From Oopsacas minuta (Eukaryota; Porifera; Hexactinellida; Lyssacinosida; Leucopsacidae), in the NCBI GenBank assembly GCA_024704765.1, contig JAKMXF010000025.1, forward strand, positions 59,176-123,175: a stretch of DNA of 64,000 bases, given 5' to 3'. The stretch's first letter is position 1; each line of letters begins with the position of its first letter. The translations under genes were made by a program, and so were the position numbers. The notes below the pieces were generated by a model, which saw only the letters and a list, made by a program, of their open reading frames with translations, was not told the DNA's origin and ran no database searches. Positions 35,593 through 46,604 of this stretch are shown here, piece by piece.

Positions 35593-36409
35593 NNNNNNNN
35601 NNNNNNNNNNNNNNNNNNNNNNNNNNNNNNNNNNNNNNNNNNNNNNNNNNNNNNNNNNNNNNNNNNNNNNNNNNNNNNNNNNNNNNNNNNNNNNNNNNNN
35701 NNNNNNNNNNNNNNNNNNNNNNNNNNNNNNNNNNNNNNNNNNNNNNNNNNNNNNNNNNNNNNNNNNNNNNNNNNNNNNNNNNNNNNNNNNNNNNNNNNNN
35801 NNNNNNNNNNNNNNNNNNNNNNNNNNNNNNNNNNNNNNNNNNNNNNNNNNNNNNNNNNNNNNNNNNNNNNNNNNNNNNNNNNNNNNNNNNNNNNNNNNNN
35901 NNNNNNNNNNNNNNNNNNNNNNNNNNNNNNNNNNNNNNNNNNNNNNNNNNNNNNNNNNNNNNNNNNNNNNNNNNNNNNNNNNNNNNNNNNNNNNNNNNNN
36001 NNNNNNNNNNNNNNNNNNNNNNNNNNNNNNNNNNNNNNNNNNNNNNNNNNNNNNNNNNNNNNNNNNNNNNNNNNNNNNNNNNNNNNNNNNNNNNNNNNNN
36101 NNNNNNNNNNNNNNNNNNNNNNNNNNNNNNNNNNNNNNNNNNNNNNNNNNNNNNNNNNNNNNNNNNNNNNNNNNNNNNNNNNNNNNNNNNNNNNNNNNNN
36201 NNNNNNNNNNNNNNNNNNNNNNNNNNNNNNNNNNNNNNNNNNNNNNNNNNNNNNNNNNNNNNNNNNNNNNNNNNNNNNNNNNNNNNNNNNNNNNNNNNNN
36301 NNNNNNNNNNNNNNNNNNNNNNNNNNNNNNNNNNNNNNNNNNNNNNNNNNNNNNNNNNNNNNNNNNNNNNNNNNNNNNNNNNNNNNNNNNNNNNNNNNNN
36401 NNNNNNNNN
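35593..36409. other. Assembly gap (817 N)
   Basis: A run of undetermined bases. It lies directly upstream of the NHL gene and may hide its 5' exons. Confidence 0.99.
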
Positions 36410-36476
36410 TACTATACTACAGATATGTCTACTGACTATTTGTATTAATTCATACTTTTATATATATTTAGCAATA

Positions 36477-37349
36477 ATGGACACAGATAATCCTATTGAA
36501 CCACAACCTGTTGGGAATAATTTAGAGAGAGTGAGACCTGAAATTGATTACACAAGGAAGATTAAGCCTCTACTGTGTGCTAGTAAGAGAGGAGAAGGAA
36601 ATGATGTACTTACCCATCCACATTGTGTCACAGTTGACAAGATGACTGGAAATATTTATATAGCAGATTGTTCCAATGACTGTGTTAAAGTATTTGACAG
36701 TACTGCTAAGTATATATTCAAATTTTGTGACAATTTTCGTCAAGGAAAGATGTCCTTTCCAAGAAGTTTAGTTATTTGTAGGAGTAGGGTTTTAATTTCT
36801 TATACCAACTGTATACTGAATTATACTCTTGATGGTAAATTTATTTCTGGAATTGGGCAACAGGGAAAAGGAGAGTTAGAATTCAACTGTCCTAAGGGGA
36901 TAGCAATCAATGAATCTAATGATGATATTTACATTTGTGATTATGCTAACAATCGAATTCAAATACTCTCACAAGATTTCCAATTCAAATCACAATTTGG
37001 TTCATTCAACCTCCCTCATGATGTTAAACTATCTAAAGAATACATTTATGTGATAGATAAATCTAATCCTTGTATCCATCTATTCAATCATAACCACATA
37101 CTCCTGAAGAGTGTAATTACACGAGGACAAGGAAATCAAGTCATTAATCCCTTCTCTTTCTTTATTGACAATTCTAACAACATTCTAATTGCTGATTATA
37201 ACTCTAATTCTATTTCTATCTTCAATCCTGAATTCCAATCAATTCACCATATTCCAGTCTCTGAGCATCCAACAGCAGTAACAGTAGACAATCATGATAG
37301 AGTTATAGTAGTGTGTGAGCATACTGTATACTGTCTACAGATATTTTGA
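36477..37349 (+). CDS. NHL-repeat (TRIM2/3/71-like) protein, intact open frame
   Basis: An intact 290-residue frame made of NHL beta-propeller repeats, which usually bind RNA or protein partners at the C-terminus of TRIM-NHL ubiquitin ligases. Repeats visible: THPHCVTVDKMTGNIYIADC (about 42-61), FPRSLVICRSRVLISY (82-100), NCPKGIAINESNDDIYICDY (126-150), NLPHDVKLSKEYIYVIDKSN (173-195), NPFSFFIDNSNNILIADYNS (216-240) and EHPTAVTVDNHDRVIVVCEH (258-280): six blades, enough for a closed propeller. A splice-acceptor-like tatatatttag ends at 36471, and no stop lies between it and the ATG, so the annotated start may lie inside an exon whose upstream part (RING/B-box or coiled coil) is in the N gap. 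No transposon signature. It is the best host-gene candidate in the window. Predominantly AT-rich codons match the surroundings. Confidence 0.75.
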   Translation: MDTDNPIEPQPVGNNLERVRPEIDYTRKIKPLLCASKRGEGNDVLTHPHCVTVDKMTGNIYIADCSNDCVKVFDSTAKYIFKFCDNFRQGKMSFPRSLVICRSRVLISYTNCILNYTLDGKFISGIGQQGKGELEFNCPKGIAINESNDDIYICDYANNRIQILSQDFQFKSQFGSFNLPHDVKLSKEYIYVIDKSNPCIHLFNHNHILLKSVITRGQGNQVINPFSFFIDNSNNILIADYNSNSISIFNPEFQSIHHIPVSEHPTAVTVDNHDRVIVVCEHTVYCLQIF

Positions 37350-38165
37350 ATACAACTCTATTTACGTATTTGTATTTTTCTATTTCTTTTATCATTTAAA
37401 TTCTTTCATAACTTATTTATTAATTACTTCTTCCATTATTATTTCTTTATTATTGTAGTTCTTCAATTATACTTTTCAATTCTTTATTTCATCTTCATGG
37501 ATATTTATTACTAAGAGAAAGACTCAAGTATTAATTGAACCCTTATTCCAAATTAAGAAGATTCCAGATACTCAAGACATAAAACCGAATATATTTCTTA
37601 GTCTCTATCCAGTGTTTTGAGTGCTATCTACGTATTAACGTAGGTAGACACATTTCTACGTATTTTTCGCTTGCATTTGGTTAATCGTCATGAAATGCAT
37701 TAAATCTTGTCTTAGAGCCCTTATTGGTTCAGGAACAAGTTGGTAGTAGTCCTTACTCTACTTACAATTGATGTTGAAAAGAGAACTTTTAGATATTTTC
37801 AACCCGTTAACTACTTTAATATTTAACTTAAAATAATAATTACAACTGAACAATCGAATAAGTAGCAAAATGTCGGACTTTCCGTTCGTTTAATTCCATT
37901 TAGTGCTGTTCTGCAATAATCTGGAAAATATATTGACAACTCATAAATCTCAGAATATGTACAAGAGAATGCAGTAGTATCACATTACATATAGCAGGAA
38001 GTATATAACTTGATGCATGAGATACGTAATATAATGCCTGACTATTGTGCATAGAATTTCCTACCATGGATAACTTAAAGTGCATTTTGTTATTCACCCA
38101 TAATTGTAACATGCAAAATTGACATTTTCTGAATTACTGAAATTCTGTCTTAATCACTTCTCCTA
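37350..38165. other. Downstream flank of the NHL gene, no gene
   Basis: T-rich sequence directly after the stop, likely 3' UTR, with no further gene. An imperfect pair ctacgtattaacgtaggtag near 37628 is a minor palindrome. Confidence 0.4.
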
Positions 38166-38173
38166 TATAAGTA

Positions 38174-38450
38174 CAGTGGCGTAGCCAGCCTTGAGTGATT
38201 GCCAGGGCACAAGGTAAGATTGGATTTAGACCACACATACAATGTATGCCATAATACGAATTGAAATGATATTAATGAATATATTATTGAGCGAATCGGA
38301 ACACAACAAAACTGTTTATTAATTAATAGAACTAATTTGCTTCAAGCAGTTAAAAATACATTTTTACAAAATATTGCCCAGGCTTCAAAATAAGTTGCCA
38401 GGGTCACGACAGTCAGTTACCGGGCAGGCTCGTGTGTGGCTACGCCACAG
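38174..38450. mobile_element. Non-autonomous hAT element (277 bp)
   Basis: Left end CAGTGGCGTAGCCAGCC and right end GTGTGGCTACGCCACAG are inverted repeats. Flanking octamers tataagta and tatgggta agree at six of eight positions, compatible with an old 8-bp target duplication. Non-coding. Confidence 0.75.
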
Positions 38451-38810
38451 TATGGGTATATATATAATTTGCCCGACATTATGTCCCCCAGCTTTTCTTT
38501 ATTTAGGATTTTACATTTTTCTGTTATTCTGCAATTCATGAATCCAAGCTGTTGGTATATCCTTCAAACGCGATCGAGACAGCTTCGATAGTCTCTAGCA
38601 ATATTGCATTACTTTGAGATGTTATGATATGCCGAGCATTAATGGCACTGAAGCTTTTATTGATAAATGCAGTTGCTATTACAGGGTGACCCATAAATAC
38701 TGTTACCAATTATACACGACCCACATTTTAAATCTAGTACTTGAATAGTGGATAATTTGATTTACAATTATTAATCTACTATTATTCTATTGATTTAGCA
38801 TATATTTTAN

Positions 38811-38990
38811 ATGAAAAGACCACTTAGAGGTAAACGTTTCAGCGATTTTGAGCACCTTAGGTCCGCTGTAAATTCATGGATTCAAGGTACCCCTGAAAAA
38901 TTCTTCACCACAGGAATAAATAAACTCCCATCAAAATGGAGGAAATGTATCGAGGTTAAGGGCGAATTTATTGAAAACTATGAACAGTAA
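38811..38990 (+). pseudogene. Mariner transposase C-terminus after an assembly join
   Basis: Sixty residues directly after the single N at 38810 read MKRPLRGKRFSDFEHLRSAV, NSWIQGTPEKFF and INKLPSKWRKCIEVKGEFIE, the conserved mariner C-terminal region after the third catalytic Asp. It ends with a natural stop. A right terminus, gcgaactttttggacaacct, follows at 39037-39060, and a candidate left terminus tacagggtgacccataaata is at 38686. The whole catalytic core is missing at the N, so this is either an internally deleted element or a misjoined contig. Confidence 0.75.
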
Positions 38991-39060
38991 TTAGTTGAGT
39001 ATGATCATTGATAAATAAAATATATTTGCAATTCCGCGAACTTTTTGGACAACCTGGTGT

Positions 39061-39394
39061 ATACCCATCACTTAAAAAACATTGATTACACTGATATACA
39101 AGATTTTTGATGATCTTCTTTCTCTATTATTATTGCAGAATGTAGATATATATTGGGAATTATTATGTATGTTTTTTCATTTTCAAGAGTACTAAATAAG
39201 AAATTTCTATTTTAGTTATGTCGGTCTTTTAATTGACTTACGTGGTCAAAATATTTCTAAATTCAATTTTATACATTACCCTTATGCAATTTAATTGGTT
39301 TTAATTGCTTATATGAGGTATCTTGCCTCTATTAGTAGTTATAATCTGTTATATTCCACTCCACATTTAGTTTCTCTTGTTCATTTTATTGGTA
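39061..39394. other. AT-rich DNA without a gene
   Basis: Nothing recognisable upstream of the CYFC/WREP-family ATG at 39395. Confidence 0.4.
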
Positions 39395-41804
39395 ATGGCT
39401 TCTCGGGTTTGTACAAATTATCCTGCAAAGTTTTGTTGTATTTGTGGGAGGTATACACAACTGATCAACGGCAAAATATCACAAAAGCTGTATAACGCTG
39501 TTTTTTCGCATATTTTGGATGCCATCTTGGGATCAAGATAAACCATGGGCTCCACACCATGCCTGTAAGATATACGTTGAGAACTTACGCTTGTAGTTTG
39601 CTGGGAAGAGAAAGAAAATGTCGTTTGCGGGTCCAATGATATAGAGAGAACCAATGTGTCATCTTTCGGAATGTTATTTCTGCATGACGAAAATTGATGG
39701 TATCACAAAAATAATAATCCAGTATTGCCTACCCAGGCGTACTGCTCGCCATTAACCGTTTCCACATTCAGAGGCCCTACCTGTACTAGTTCCATTGGAA
39801 ATATTGGACATTAGCAGTGACAATGATAGTAGTGAAGATTCTAATGAGTACATACTCCCACCAGATGATAATTCTCTTCAGCTTTTTGATCAAGACGATC
39901 TTGATGACCTAATAAGAGATCTCAATTTACCAAAATCGTCTTCAGAAATTCTTGCTTCACGCCTAAAAGAGGAGAATTTACTACTTCCAGGGGCGAATAT
40001 TTCAAAATATCGAACTAGAGAACAAGATTTGCTTAAATTTTTCACGTACAGTCATCATTTGTTTATTGTGGAAATATTCCTGGTCTGGTAGAAAGCTTGC
40101 AGTGAAATATGGTCCTGAAGAATGGCGATTATTCATTCATTCCTCTAAAAGAAGATTAAAGGGAGTCTTACTCCATAATGGTAACAAGCTTGCGTGTATT
40201 CCAGTGCACATTCTTATCAACTTAAGGAGACTTACGACACGATGAAGTCTTCCTAGATGCACTAAATTTCACCATTTATCGATGATTAATTTGTGGAGAT
40301 TTTAAGGTCATATCATTACTTCTTGGACAATATGGTGGTTACACCAAATTTACATGTTTTCTGTGTTTGTGGGATAGCCGTACAGACGCTCGACATTACG
40401 TCTAGAAAGTGTGGCCGCATCGAGACCATTTAGTTTATGGTAGTCACAATCTTATTCAAGAACCACTTGTGGATTCTAACGATGTCTTGTTACCTCCTCT
40501 TTACATTAATTTGGTTTAATGAACAATTTTGTGAAGGCATTACCCAAGGATAGTGGAGGTTTTTTGTACCTCGTGGAAAAATTCCCTGCGATTTCTGACG
40601 CGAAGATTAAAGGTGGAATCTTGTTGGACCACAAATAAGGGAGCAATTCAAGCATGATGAATTTCTTAAAAAATTAAGTAGCCTAGAGAGGAAAGCTTGG
40701 CTGATTTTTTGTGATATAGTAGAAGCTTTCCTTAGATATCACAAATTTAACAACTATGCTCACATTGTCGAGAGATTAATAGAGAATTACAAAATGCTCC
40801 GTGCCAGAATGTTTATGAAATTCATTTCCTTCACTCACACCTGGATTATTTTGAAAAAATCTTGGGGCACTAAGCAAAGAACAAGGCGAACGTTTTCAGC
40901 AGGATATTAGTGTGATTGAACACATACGAGGGTAGTCCAAAAACGTTTTAGAATCTATATGAAAGAATAGTAGGAAATGGATTATTTTTTAAAGTTTCTC
41001 GGAGTATATACCAGATGACGGTATGCATAAATCCATCCTTCTAAACCAACTTTCAAAACGATTTTCCCAGTCTTCGTTGGTTAGGTCTTGGAGGGCCTCA
41101 TTATAAGCCAGTCTTGTCTCTTCTGCACTATTGACATGGACCCCTTTGATGTTCTTTTTAGTTTAGGGAAAAGAAAGAAGTCGCATGGCGCCAAATCTGG
41201 GGAATATGCTGGATGGGGTATTCATTTTATACCATTTTCTGCAAATAAATCCATTGTTAAGCTGCCTTGTGTGCACTTGCATTGTCATGGTGCCATTGAA
41301 GTGAGGTGAGGTAGGCTTTAAGATATAAAATGCTCCACTTTTCTATCACTTGAGGCATGCAAATGTTGACATACCAACTCGCAGTTACAGTATTTTGCTC
41401 TGTGAAGTTGAATATATGATTCTTGAGGACTGAGTTTTCTCATAAAGTCATAAAAAATCATTGCGCGAAAGTCCCTCCTTCCAAATGTAAATCCATGAGA
41501 AATAATTTCGTACGAATTTAAAATTAGAGCCAAGTGCTGACTATATACGTTGCTGTCAAAAAGTAATAAAAGATTAAAAGCTTAAATATTTTAACTAGAG
41601 TAGTTATAAATAGTGTACTATAGATATAAGATGTATTGGTGTGCAAGAAATGAAGTTACAGCATTCATTCTAAAAACTTTTTGGACGACCCTCGTATACC
41701 AAGGAAAATGGAATTCCAGTATGATGGCGGACTACTGTTGATGTTTGAAATGCAACAAGCCTGACGTTCTACACAAAAGAAAGTCGAGGAAAAAACAATT
41801 TTGA
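39395..41804 (+). pseudogene. CYFC/WREP-family gene, near full length, interrupted by a mariner
   Basis: From ATG 39395: MASRVCTNYPAKFCCICGRY, then after frame changes DQRQNITKAV, YFGCHLG, WDQDKPWAPHHACKIYVENL, KRKKMSFAGPMI, a TAG where Trp is expected, REPMCHLSECYFCMTKIDGI and PFPHSEALPVLVPLEILDIS. A 98-residue clean block (39795-40091) has DDLIRDLNLPKSSSEILASR and RLKEENLLLPGA. Later pieces include EEWRLFIHSSKRRLKGVLLH (40120), MNNFVKALPKDSGGFLYLVE (40520) and NLGALSKEQGERFQQDISVI (40862). The mariner 40927-41694 interrupts the gene, and the C-terminal part resumes as YQGKWNSSMMADYC (41698) to the stop at 41804. I recognise the order from a large uncharacterised invertebrate family, about 500-700 residues long. 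Its function is unknown to me, and its multicopy, decayed state suggests a mobile origin. At least six stops or shifts. Confidence 0.75.
40927..41694 (-). mobile_element. Internally deleted mariner (768 bp), sister of 22867-24193
   Basis: The same ends (CGAGGGTAGTCC ... and complement) with TA duplications at 40925-40926 and 41695-41696. Sequence follows the full copy from the left end to about 41400 (cagttacagtattttgctct), then jumps to the full copy's position near 23899 (gttgaatatatgattc), losing about 560 bp that include the first catalytic Asp. The N-terminal part keeps RRDFRAMIFYDFMRKLSPQE without the frameshift seen in the long copy, so the two derive independently from an intact ancestor. 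Confidence 0.9.
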
Positions 41805-41820
41805 GACAATTAAATATAAC

Positions 41821-42228
41821 TCTATATTATTAAATCTTAATTGTTGTCTATCTGTTTGTCTGTCCGTTTGTCCGTTGCTAAGGAAGCTGAAATGGAATGT
41901 GGATTTCGTATTTGCAAATTTTTTGTATCTATATATCTATCGTGTTAATCAAGAGAATATTCAAATATCATAAAACTTCACTAATGTTAGCGAATATGCT
42001 GAATCCGAATCACACTTATCGATTTGTCATATACAAATTTCAGTTGTTTATATGAATATAAAGTACACAAGAAGTAAACAAATTTCAAAATTATCGTAGA
42101 AATGTGGTTTCAACGGTTATTGTGGGGTAATCGGGTACACTGATTCCGAATATCACACAAACTAACAGTCAAAGCGAGTGCCGAAGGCCGAGTACGGACA
42201 CGAAGTGTTAGAATCCGCGTAGCGCTAG
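41821..42228 (+). mobile_element. Helitron-like non-autonomous element (408 bp)
   Basis: Starts TCTATATTATTAAATC, as Helitrons often do (TC at the 5' end), and ends ccgcgtagcgCTAG followed by T, fitting the CTRR 3' end. A cgc-gta-gcg mini-hairpin precedes the end. The internal words tgtctatctgtttgtctgtc and cgaagtgttagaatccgcgt recur at 25680-25930 (minus) and 34764-34842. No coding capacity. The insertion sits 16 bp after the CYFC/WREP-family stop codon. Confidence 0.55.
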
Positions 42229-42458
42229 TGGTAGTTAATATTAGTATGATTTAGTAGGTAATAAACATGAGTGCATGTTGAATTGCATATATTTAATCGC
42301 ATATTGGTGCAATCTTCCAACCAGAAAATTCCAAATTCTAGACCTGTTGCAAATACATACTTATCTCATTCATAAACAGTCCCTTCAAATTATTCAATTT
42401 CAGCTATTTTTATTCAATCATCAAAACCTTTTTACAATTTTGTATATCAGTTAGCGAT

Positions 42459-45235
42459 TGACCGGGAACAGGACTAAAACCAGGATTGAAGTAGATCAAT
42501 TGATTGCTCTTCCAATAGAAAATGTTCCCAACGGGGCCACTACACCCAGTGGATGTTACTTAGTTCATAGGGCGGAGAATCGTAAGATAGTAAAGTTACA
42601 CTAAATATCGCATTGTCGATGTTGCATTGCAAAAGCATTTTCAACAATCAAAATCTAAGTATTAACCAATTAGATTCTGTCAATCAAAATTTCCCCAGTT
42701 AGTCAGCGTTGGCTTCTTACCAATATGATAATAGGAATTAGAAATTATACAAGTATTAATTGCTGGTGCGATTTCTTACATTTCATTAATCACACTGAAG
42801 TGACTGAACCCTAATTTTTCTTGTTTGAAACTTATCTAAGTATCTTATCGATGGTGAGTAAACGTCCCAGATCGAGTGTATGGTCCTATTTCACTGTGAA
42901 CCCCACTAATCCATCTATTGCTAATTGTATGGTTTTTGGATGTAAACTACCAAGGTCCGTAGAGGAAAAGATGATGGTGAAAGAGAAGAACTCTAGACTA
43001 AAGCTCTTTGGATCTATTTAAAATCGGCATAAAGAAGATTCTGATGGTGCCAAAGATGAGCAAATTGTGACTGCTGCAACAAAACAAGTAAAGATACTTG
43101 AAAAGGAACATAAAAAAGAGATGTACTCACTCTCAACAACACAATTAACATTACCAGAAACTAATGACCGATCGAGTAAATGGAATCCAGATAGACCTGA
43201 ACAGATTTTCGGTGAAAATTATTGGTGCAGTGGCTGTGTGATGGTTGGTTGCCATATTCAACGGTTAGCAATGGTCAGTTCCAGAAATTGATTTCTCATT
43301 TAAATAAAAGATTTATTGTTCCATCAGAAAAGAGAATTCGACAAAAACTGATTCCCAACTTGTAGAGACAAGTACAATACATGATAAAACAGTCTCTCGA
43401 CGAAAATGATGTCGCAGTATACTCCATAACAACAGATATCTGGTCTAGCAAAGGACAACGATCCTTTTAGTTATACCATACACTATATTCATTTCAATTG
43501 GCAGAAGATAGCAATCCTACGATGTATGCCTTACGACAGCGCACATACTGGAGAAAGCATCGCTATGGTCTTGTCAGAATTTAGAAAAATTTGGTGTCTT
43601 CAAAATTTCCATTGCCTTGTTACAGGCAGTGCAGCTAACCTAGTGAAAGCCTCAGATATTGCCAATCAACAGTCGGTTGGTTGCATATGCTACATCCTCC
43701 ATCTCATTGTGAAACTTGGGATATTAGAGCAAAGTAGTGTGATGCTGATGAGACAACGCCTCAAAAAACTAGTAAAAAACTCTGTAAACCAAAGGCAAAT
43801 AGTATTTAAGAAAATCCAGCAAGATATGGGCATTCCTGAAAAATCTTTGATTCTTTGTATGCAAACCAGATGGAATAGCGACTATTTGATGTTTGAAAGG
43901 GCTTTGGAACTAAAAATTGTGATTAGAGCCGCTGAAGATGATGCTCAACTAAAATATCCACATATTGTAAACTGACCCCCAAAGACTGGGATATTATGCC
44001 GAAAGTAGTGACACATCTTAAACTTATTTACACCTACTTTGTTAGTTGAAGGTGATCCAGCATCAATTTCAGATATCATTCCTATCACAAAACGAATGAA
44101 AATGGAGCTCGAACAGGTACATGAATTTGGAACAGGCATGTTGAAGAGTAAATTATTAGAAAACATCCACAACTATTTAGAGGGCGGTCATATTAGAGCC
44201 CATTTTGTAAACGTTGAAACAAGCGATTTCCACACATTTGCAATTCTACTAGATCCATGATACAAGGGATTGTTTTTCCAAAAGAAAGAAAATGCTCAAA
44301 GTGCTAAACAAAGGCTTGAATGTGTTGTCAGAGTTTCTTTATTCAAGGAACTCCAAAGAACTGATCCTACACCAAACAGTTTTGATCCGATTGAGGATGA
44401 GGGCAATAAGCCTAGATCAATTTCATGGGATGACTGTGTTCTCAGTGAGGATGAGGAAAATGTAAGGGTGCAAGGAAAAAGTGATATTGAGAAAGAATAT
44501 ACTGAATATTTTTCAAACTGTAAAAGAATACCCATTGATGGGCACTGTCTTATGTTTTGGAAAGTAAGTGAAAAAAAGTTTCCTATCTTAAGTTTCTTGG
44601 CACAAACATATCCTTGCTCACCAGCGAGCTCATCTACATCAGAAAGAGTATTTAGTATAGCTGGAATAATCACAAACAATCGATGAATCAGGCTACTCCC
44701 TACAAACACTGAAAAATTACTATTTCTAAAGTACAATCTTTGAGTTATTTGATGGGACACTCAGATTTCACAGCCACCGGAATCATTCAGTCAACCCAAT
44801 GAATTAACCATCGAAATGATGGAGGAAATGAGGATTGTGACATTTATCAAGTAGAAAATGAAAACAGTGACAGTGAAAAAAGTGACAATGAATAGGTACA
44901 TTTTGTTAGTTTAGTTGTCTTAATAGATCAGAATTCATAATTCACATGTTTGTTAAACATAGATTTCCATCCATAATAATATAAAAGTTTAAACTGATAT
45001 CGCCTTCCATTTTATAAATACTCAGTCACAGCACTTCATACTATGTAATGGAAGTTCAATTGTAAAATATATTTCTCGTTCTGCGTGCATGCATTCAATT
45101 AGCAACTTTTGAGTTGTTAATCCCTGGGTAGGAATCCCGGAAAAATATGGAAATTTACCGGAACCGGGACCGGGACTCTGAAAACGACCGGGATTGCCCG
45201 GGACCAGGACTAAAACCGGGATCTCGGTCGATCAG
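42459..45235 (+). mobile_element. BED-finger hAT element (about 2.8 kb)
   Basis: The left end region gattgaccgggaacaggact and the complement of the right end, gatcgaccgagatcccgg, form imperfect terminal inverted repeats. The right subterminal zone (45118-45235) is dense in ccggga/tcccgg words. A broken BED-hAT transposase lies between them. No perfect 8-bp duplication was found. Confidence 0.65.
42851..44746 (+). pseudogene. hAT transposase with BED zinc finger, broken
   Basis: The N-terminus reads KRPRSSVWSYFTVNP then NCMVFGCK and, past a stop at 43021, NRHKED: the Trp-Tyr-Phe, Cys pair and His of a BED finger that binds element ends. Near 43420 VYSITTDIWSSKGQRSF carries the first catalytic Asp of hAT transposases. 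The block 43526-43975 includes FHCLVTGSAANLVKASDI, where the second catalytic Asp usual in TDnaaNm has become Gly or Ser, and CICYILHLIVKLGI, CMQTRWNSDYLMFERALEL. The C-terminus has PCSPASSSTSERVFSIAGII, the dimerisation signature, followed by a TGA at 44684 and LLPTNTEKLLFLKYNL to 44746. At least five stops or shifts; relatives are ZBED-type proteins. Confidence 0.8.
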
Positions 45236-45271
45236 TAATATCAGTATTATCATTCTCCAAATGATCACATA

Positions 45272-46604
45272 CATGGTGTGACAAAAGTGTCGTCGTATTT
45301 CAAATAACCCATTGTCTGAATGCATAATAGTCAAATTTAAATATTTTTTCAGATTAGCTGATTATTGTTGTAAACATAACACTTCTCAACTATTTCTAAT
45401 ACAGTTAAACTATAATATTTCTTTCCTCCTATTTTTATATCGATTTCTTAAAATAATTATCTGTTTAACGAATGGATGTCCGCGACTACTGTTTAGAGAT
45501 TCGTCCTGAAACAATAGGGATGCTAAAGAGTGGTATTACACAGCAAAAGGTAGCTCTCGATCTGGAAGTTTCAATAAGATTTATCAAGAGGTGGTGCAGT
45601 ACCTATAAAGGGAAAAGTCTCAGGAACAATACCCGTTCTGTCAGGCCACCGAATTTGAATCGTGTTCAGAAAATGATTATCTCCAAAACCTTGATTAAAC
45701 CAGAATAATCAACTCACACGATCACAAAGGGTTGAATGAAAGAACGACCTATCTCTTACATGACAATCTATCACCATTTGAACGATTCTGTTGGTGCATC
45801 AGCGTTTATGAGGCAAAAAAACCCCCTTCTATCAACAAAATCCATTCAGAACCGACTAAACTTTGCCTAGAAACATTAAAATTGGGGGTTCAAGACTGGA
45901 AAAGAGTTCTTTGGTCTGATGAGTCTCCATTTGAATTATACGCAACACCCAATCGACGTAATGATCTTGTTTGGGCTAAAATAACTAAAGATATTCCACG
46001 TATCTTGTCAGCCAAATTCCCCAATAAATTCAGGTCTGGGGACTTATGTCCCATCGACCACTCTCTAGGTTCGACATATTTCCGCAGGGACAGACAATAA
46101 ATTCGCTATATTACAGGAAAGAAATTTTAGCCAAGCTTTGTAGACATGCCATCAATCGCACTGCGAATACCGAACATGTTTCAGAACGGGAAATGTTGGA
46201 AAACATGTCAGATTTCATTTTTATGCAAGATGGTGCTCCAGCTCACAAGACAAAATTGACTCAGGAATGGTGCCGGGGTGATCTAAACGGCTTTGGGAGG
46301 AAGCTTACTGGACAGGAATTCTCCGGATTTAAACTCAATCCAGTATCTTTGGGCTGTATTGAAAGAGAAGATAAACGAAAATCGCCAGATGACCAATCGG
46401 GACTAGTTAAGTAGAAAACTGAAATTAGCATAGCGAGAAATAACTCCAGAGATTATCGAAAACTTAGTGGAAAGCATGCCCAATAAAATTAAAATGGTTC
46501 TTGAAATGGGGGGCGATTACTTAAACAATTTAATATAGTCTATTTCTAGTTATCACTCAAAGAGATTTCAAGTGACCGGAGGGACAACACTCTTGTTCAT
46601 TCTG
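45272..46604 (+). mobile_element. Tc1/mariner-superfamily element, DD37E type (1333 bp)
   Basis: TA (45270-45271) precedes catggtgtgacaaaagtgtc, and the right end near 46604 reads, as complement, cagaatgaacaagagtgttg, followed by TA: moderately conserved inverted repeats. Length is typical. The transposase inside is broken. Confidence 0.6.
45472..46538 (+). pseudogene. DD37E Tc1-like transposase, broken
   Basis: Block 1 (45472-45708) is a paired helix-turn-helix DNA-binding domain: PETIGMLKSGITQQKVALDL, RFIKRWCSTYKG, NTRSVRPPNLN. Block 2 (45732-46100) contains KRVLWSDESPFELYATPNRR with the first catalytic Asp and NDLVWAKI. Block 3 (46046-46414) contains DFIFMQDGAPAHKTKLTQEW with the second Asp. 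One base later in frame, NSPDLNSIQYLWAVLKEKIN gives the third site, spaced 37 residues from the second, but with Gln where Glu is expected. The C-terminus EITPEIIENLVESMPNKIKM ends near 46538. The spacing links it to the DD37E group, first described in mosquitoes. Inactive through shifts, stops and the Glu loss. Confidence 0.75.

Noticed and set aside
35563-36435. Long open frame over the N gap
   Set aside because: It consists of undetermined bases and is an artefact of translating Ns.
44296-44760. Minus-strand frame of 154 residues
   Set aside because: Shadow of the C-terminal half of the BED-hAT transposase.
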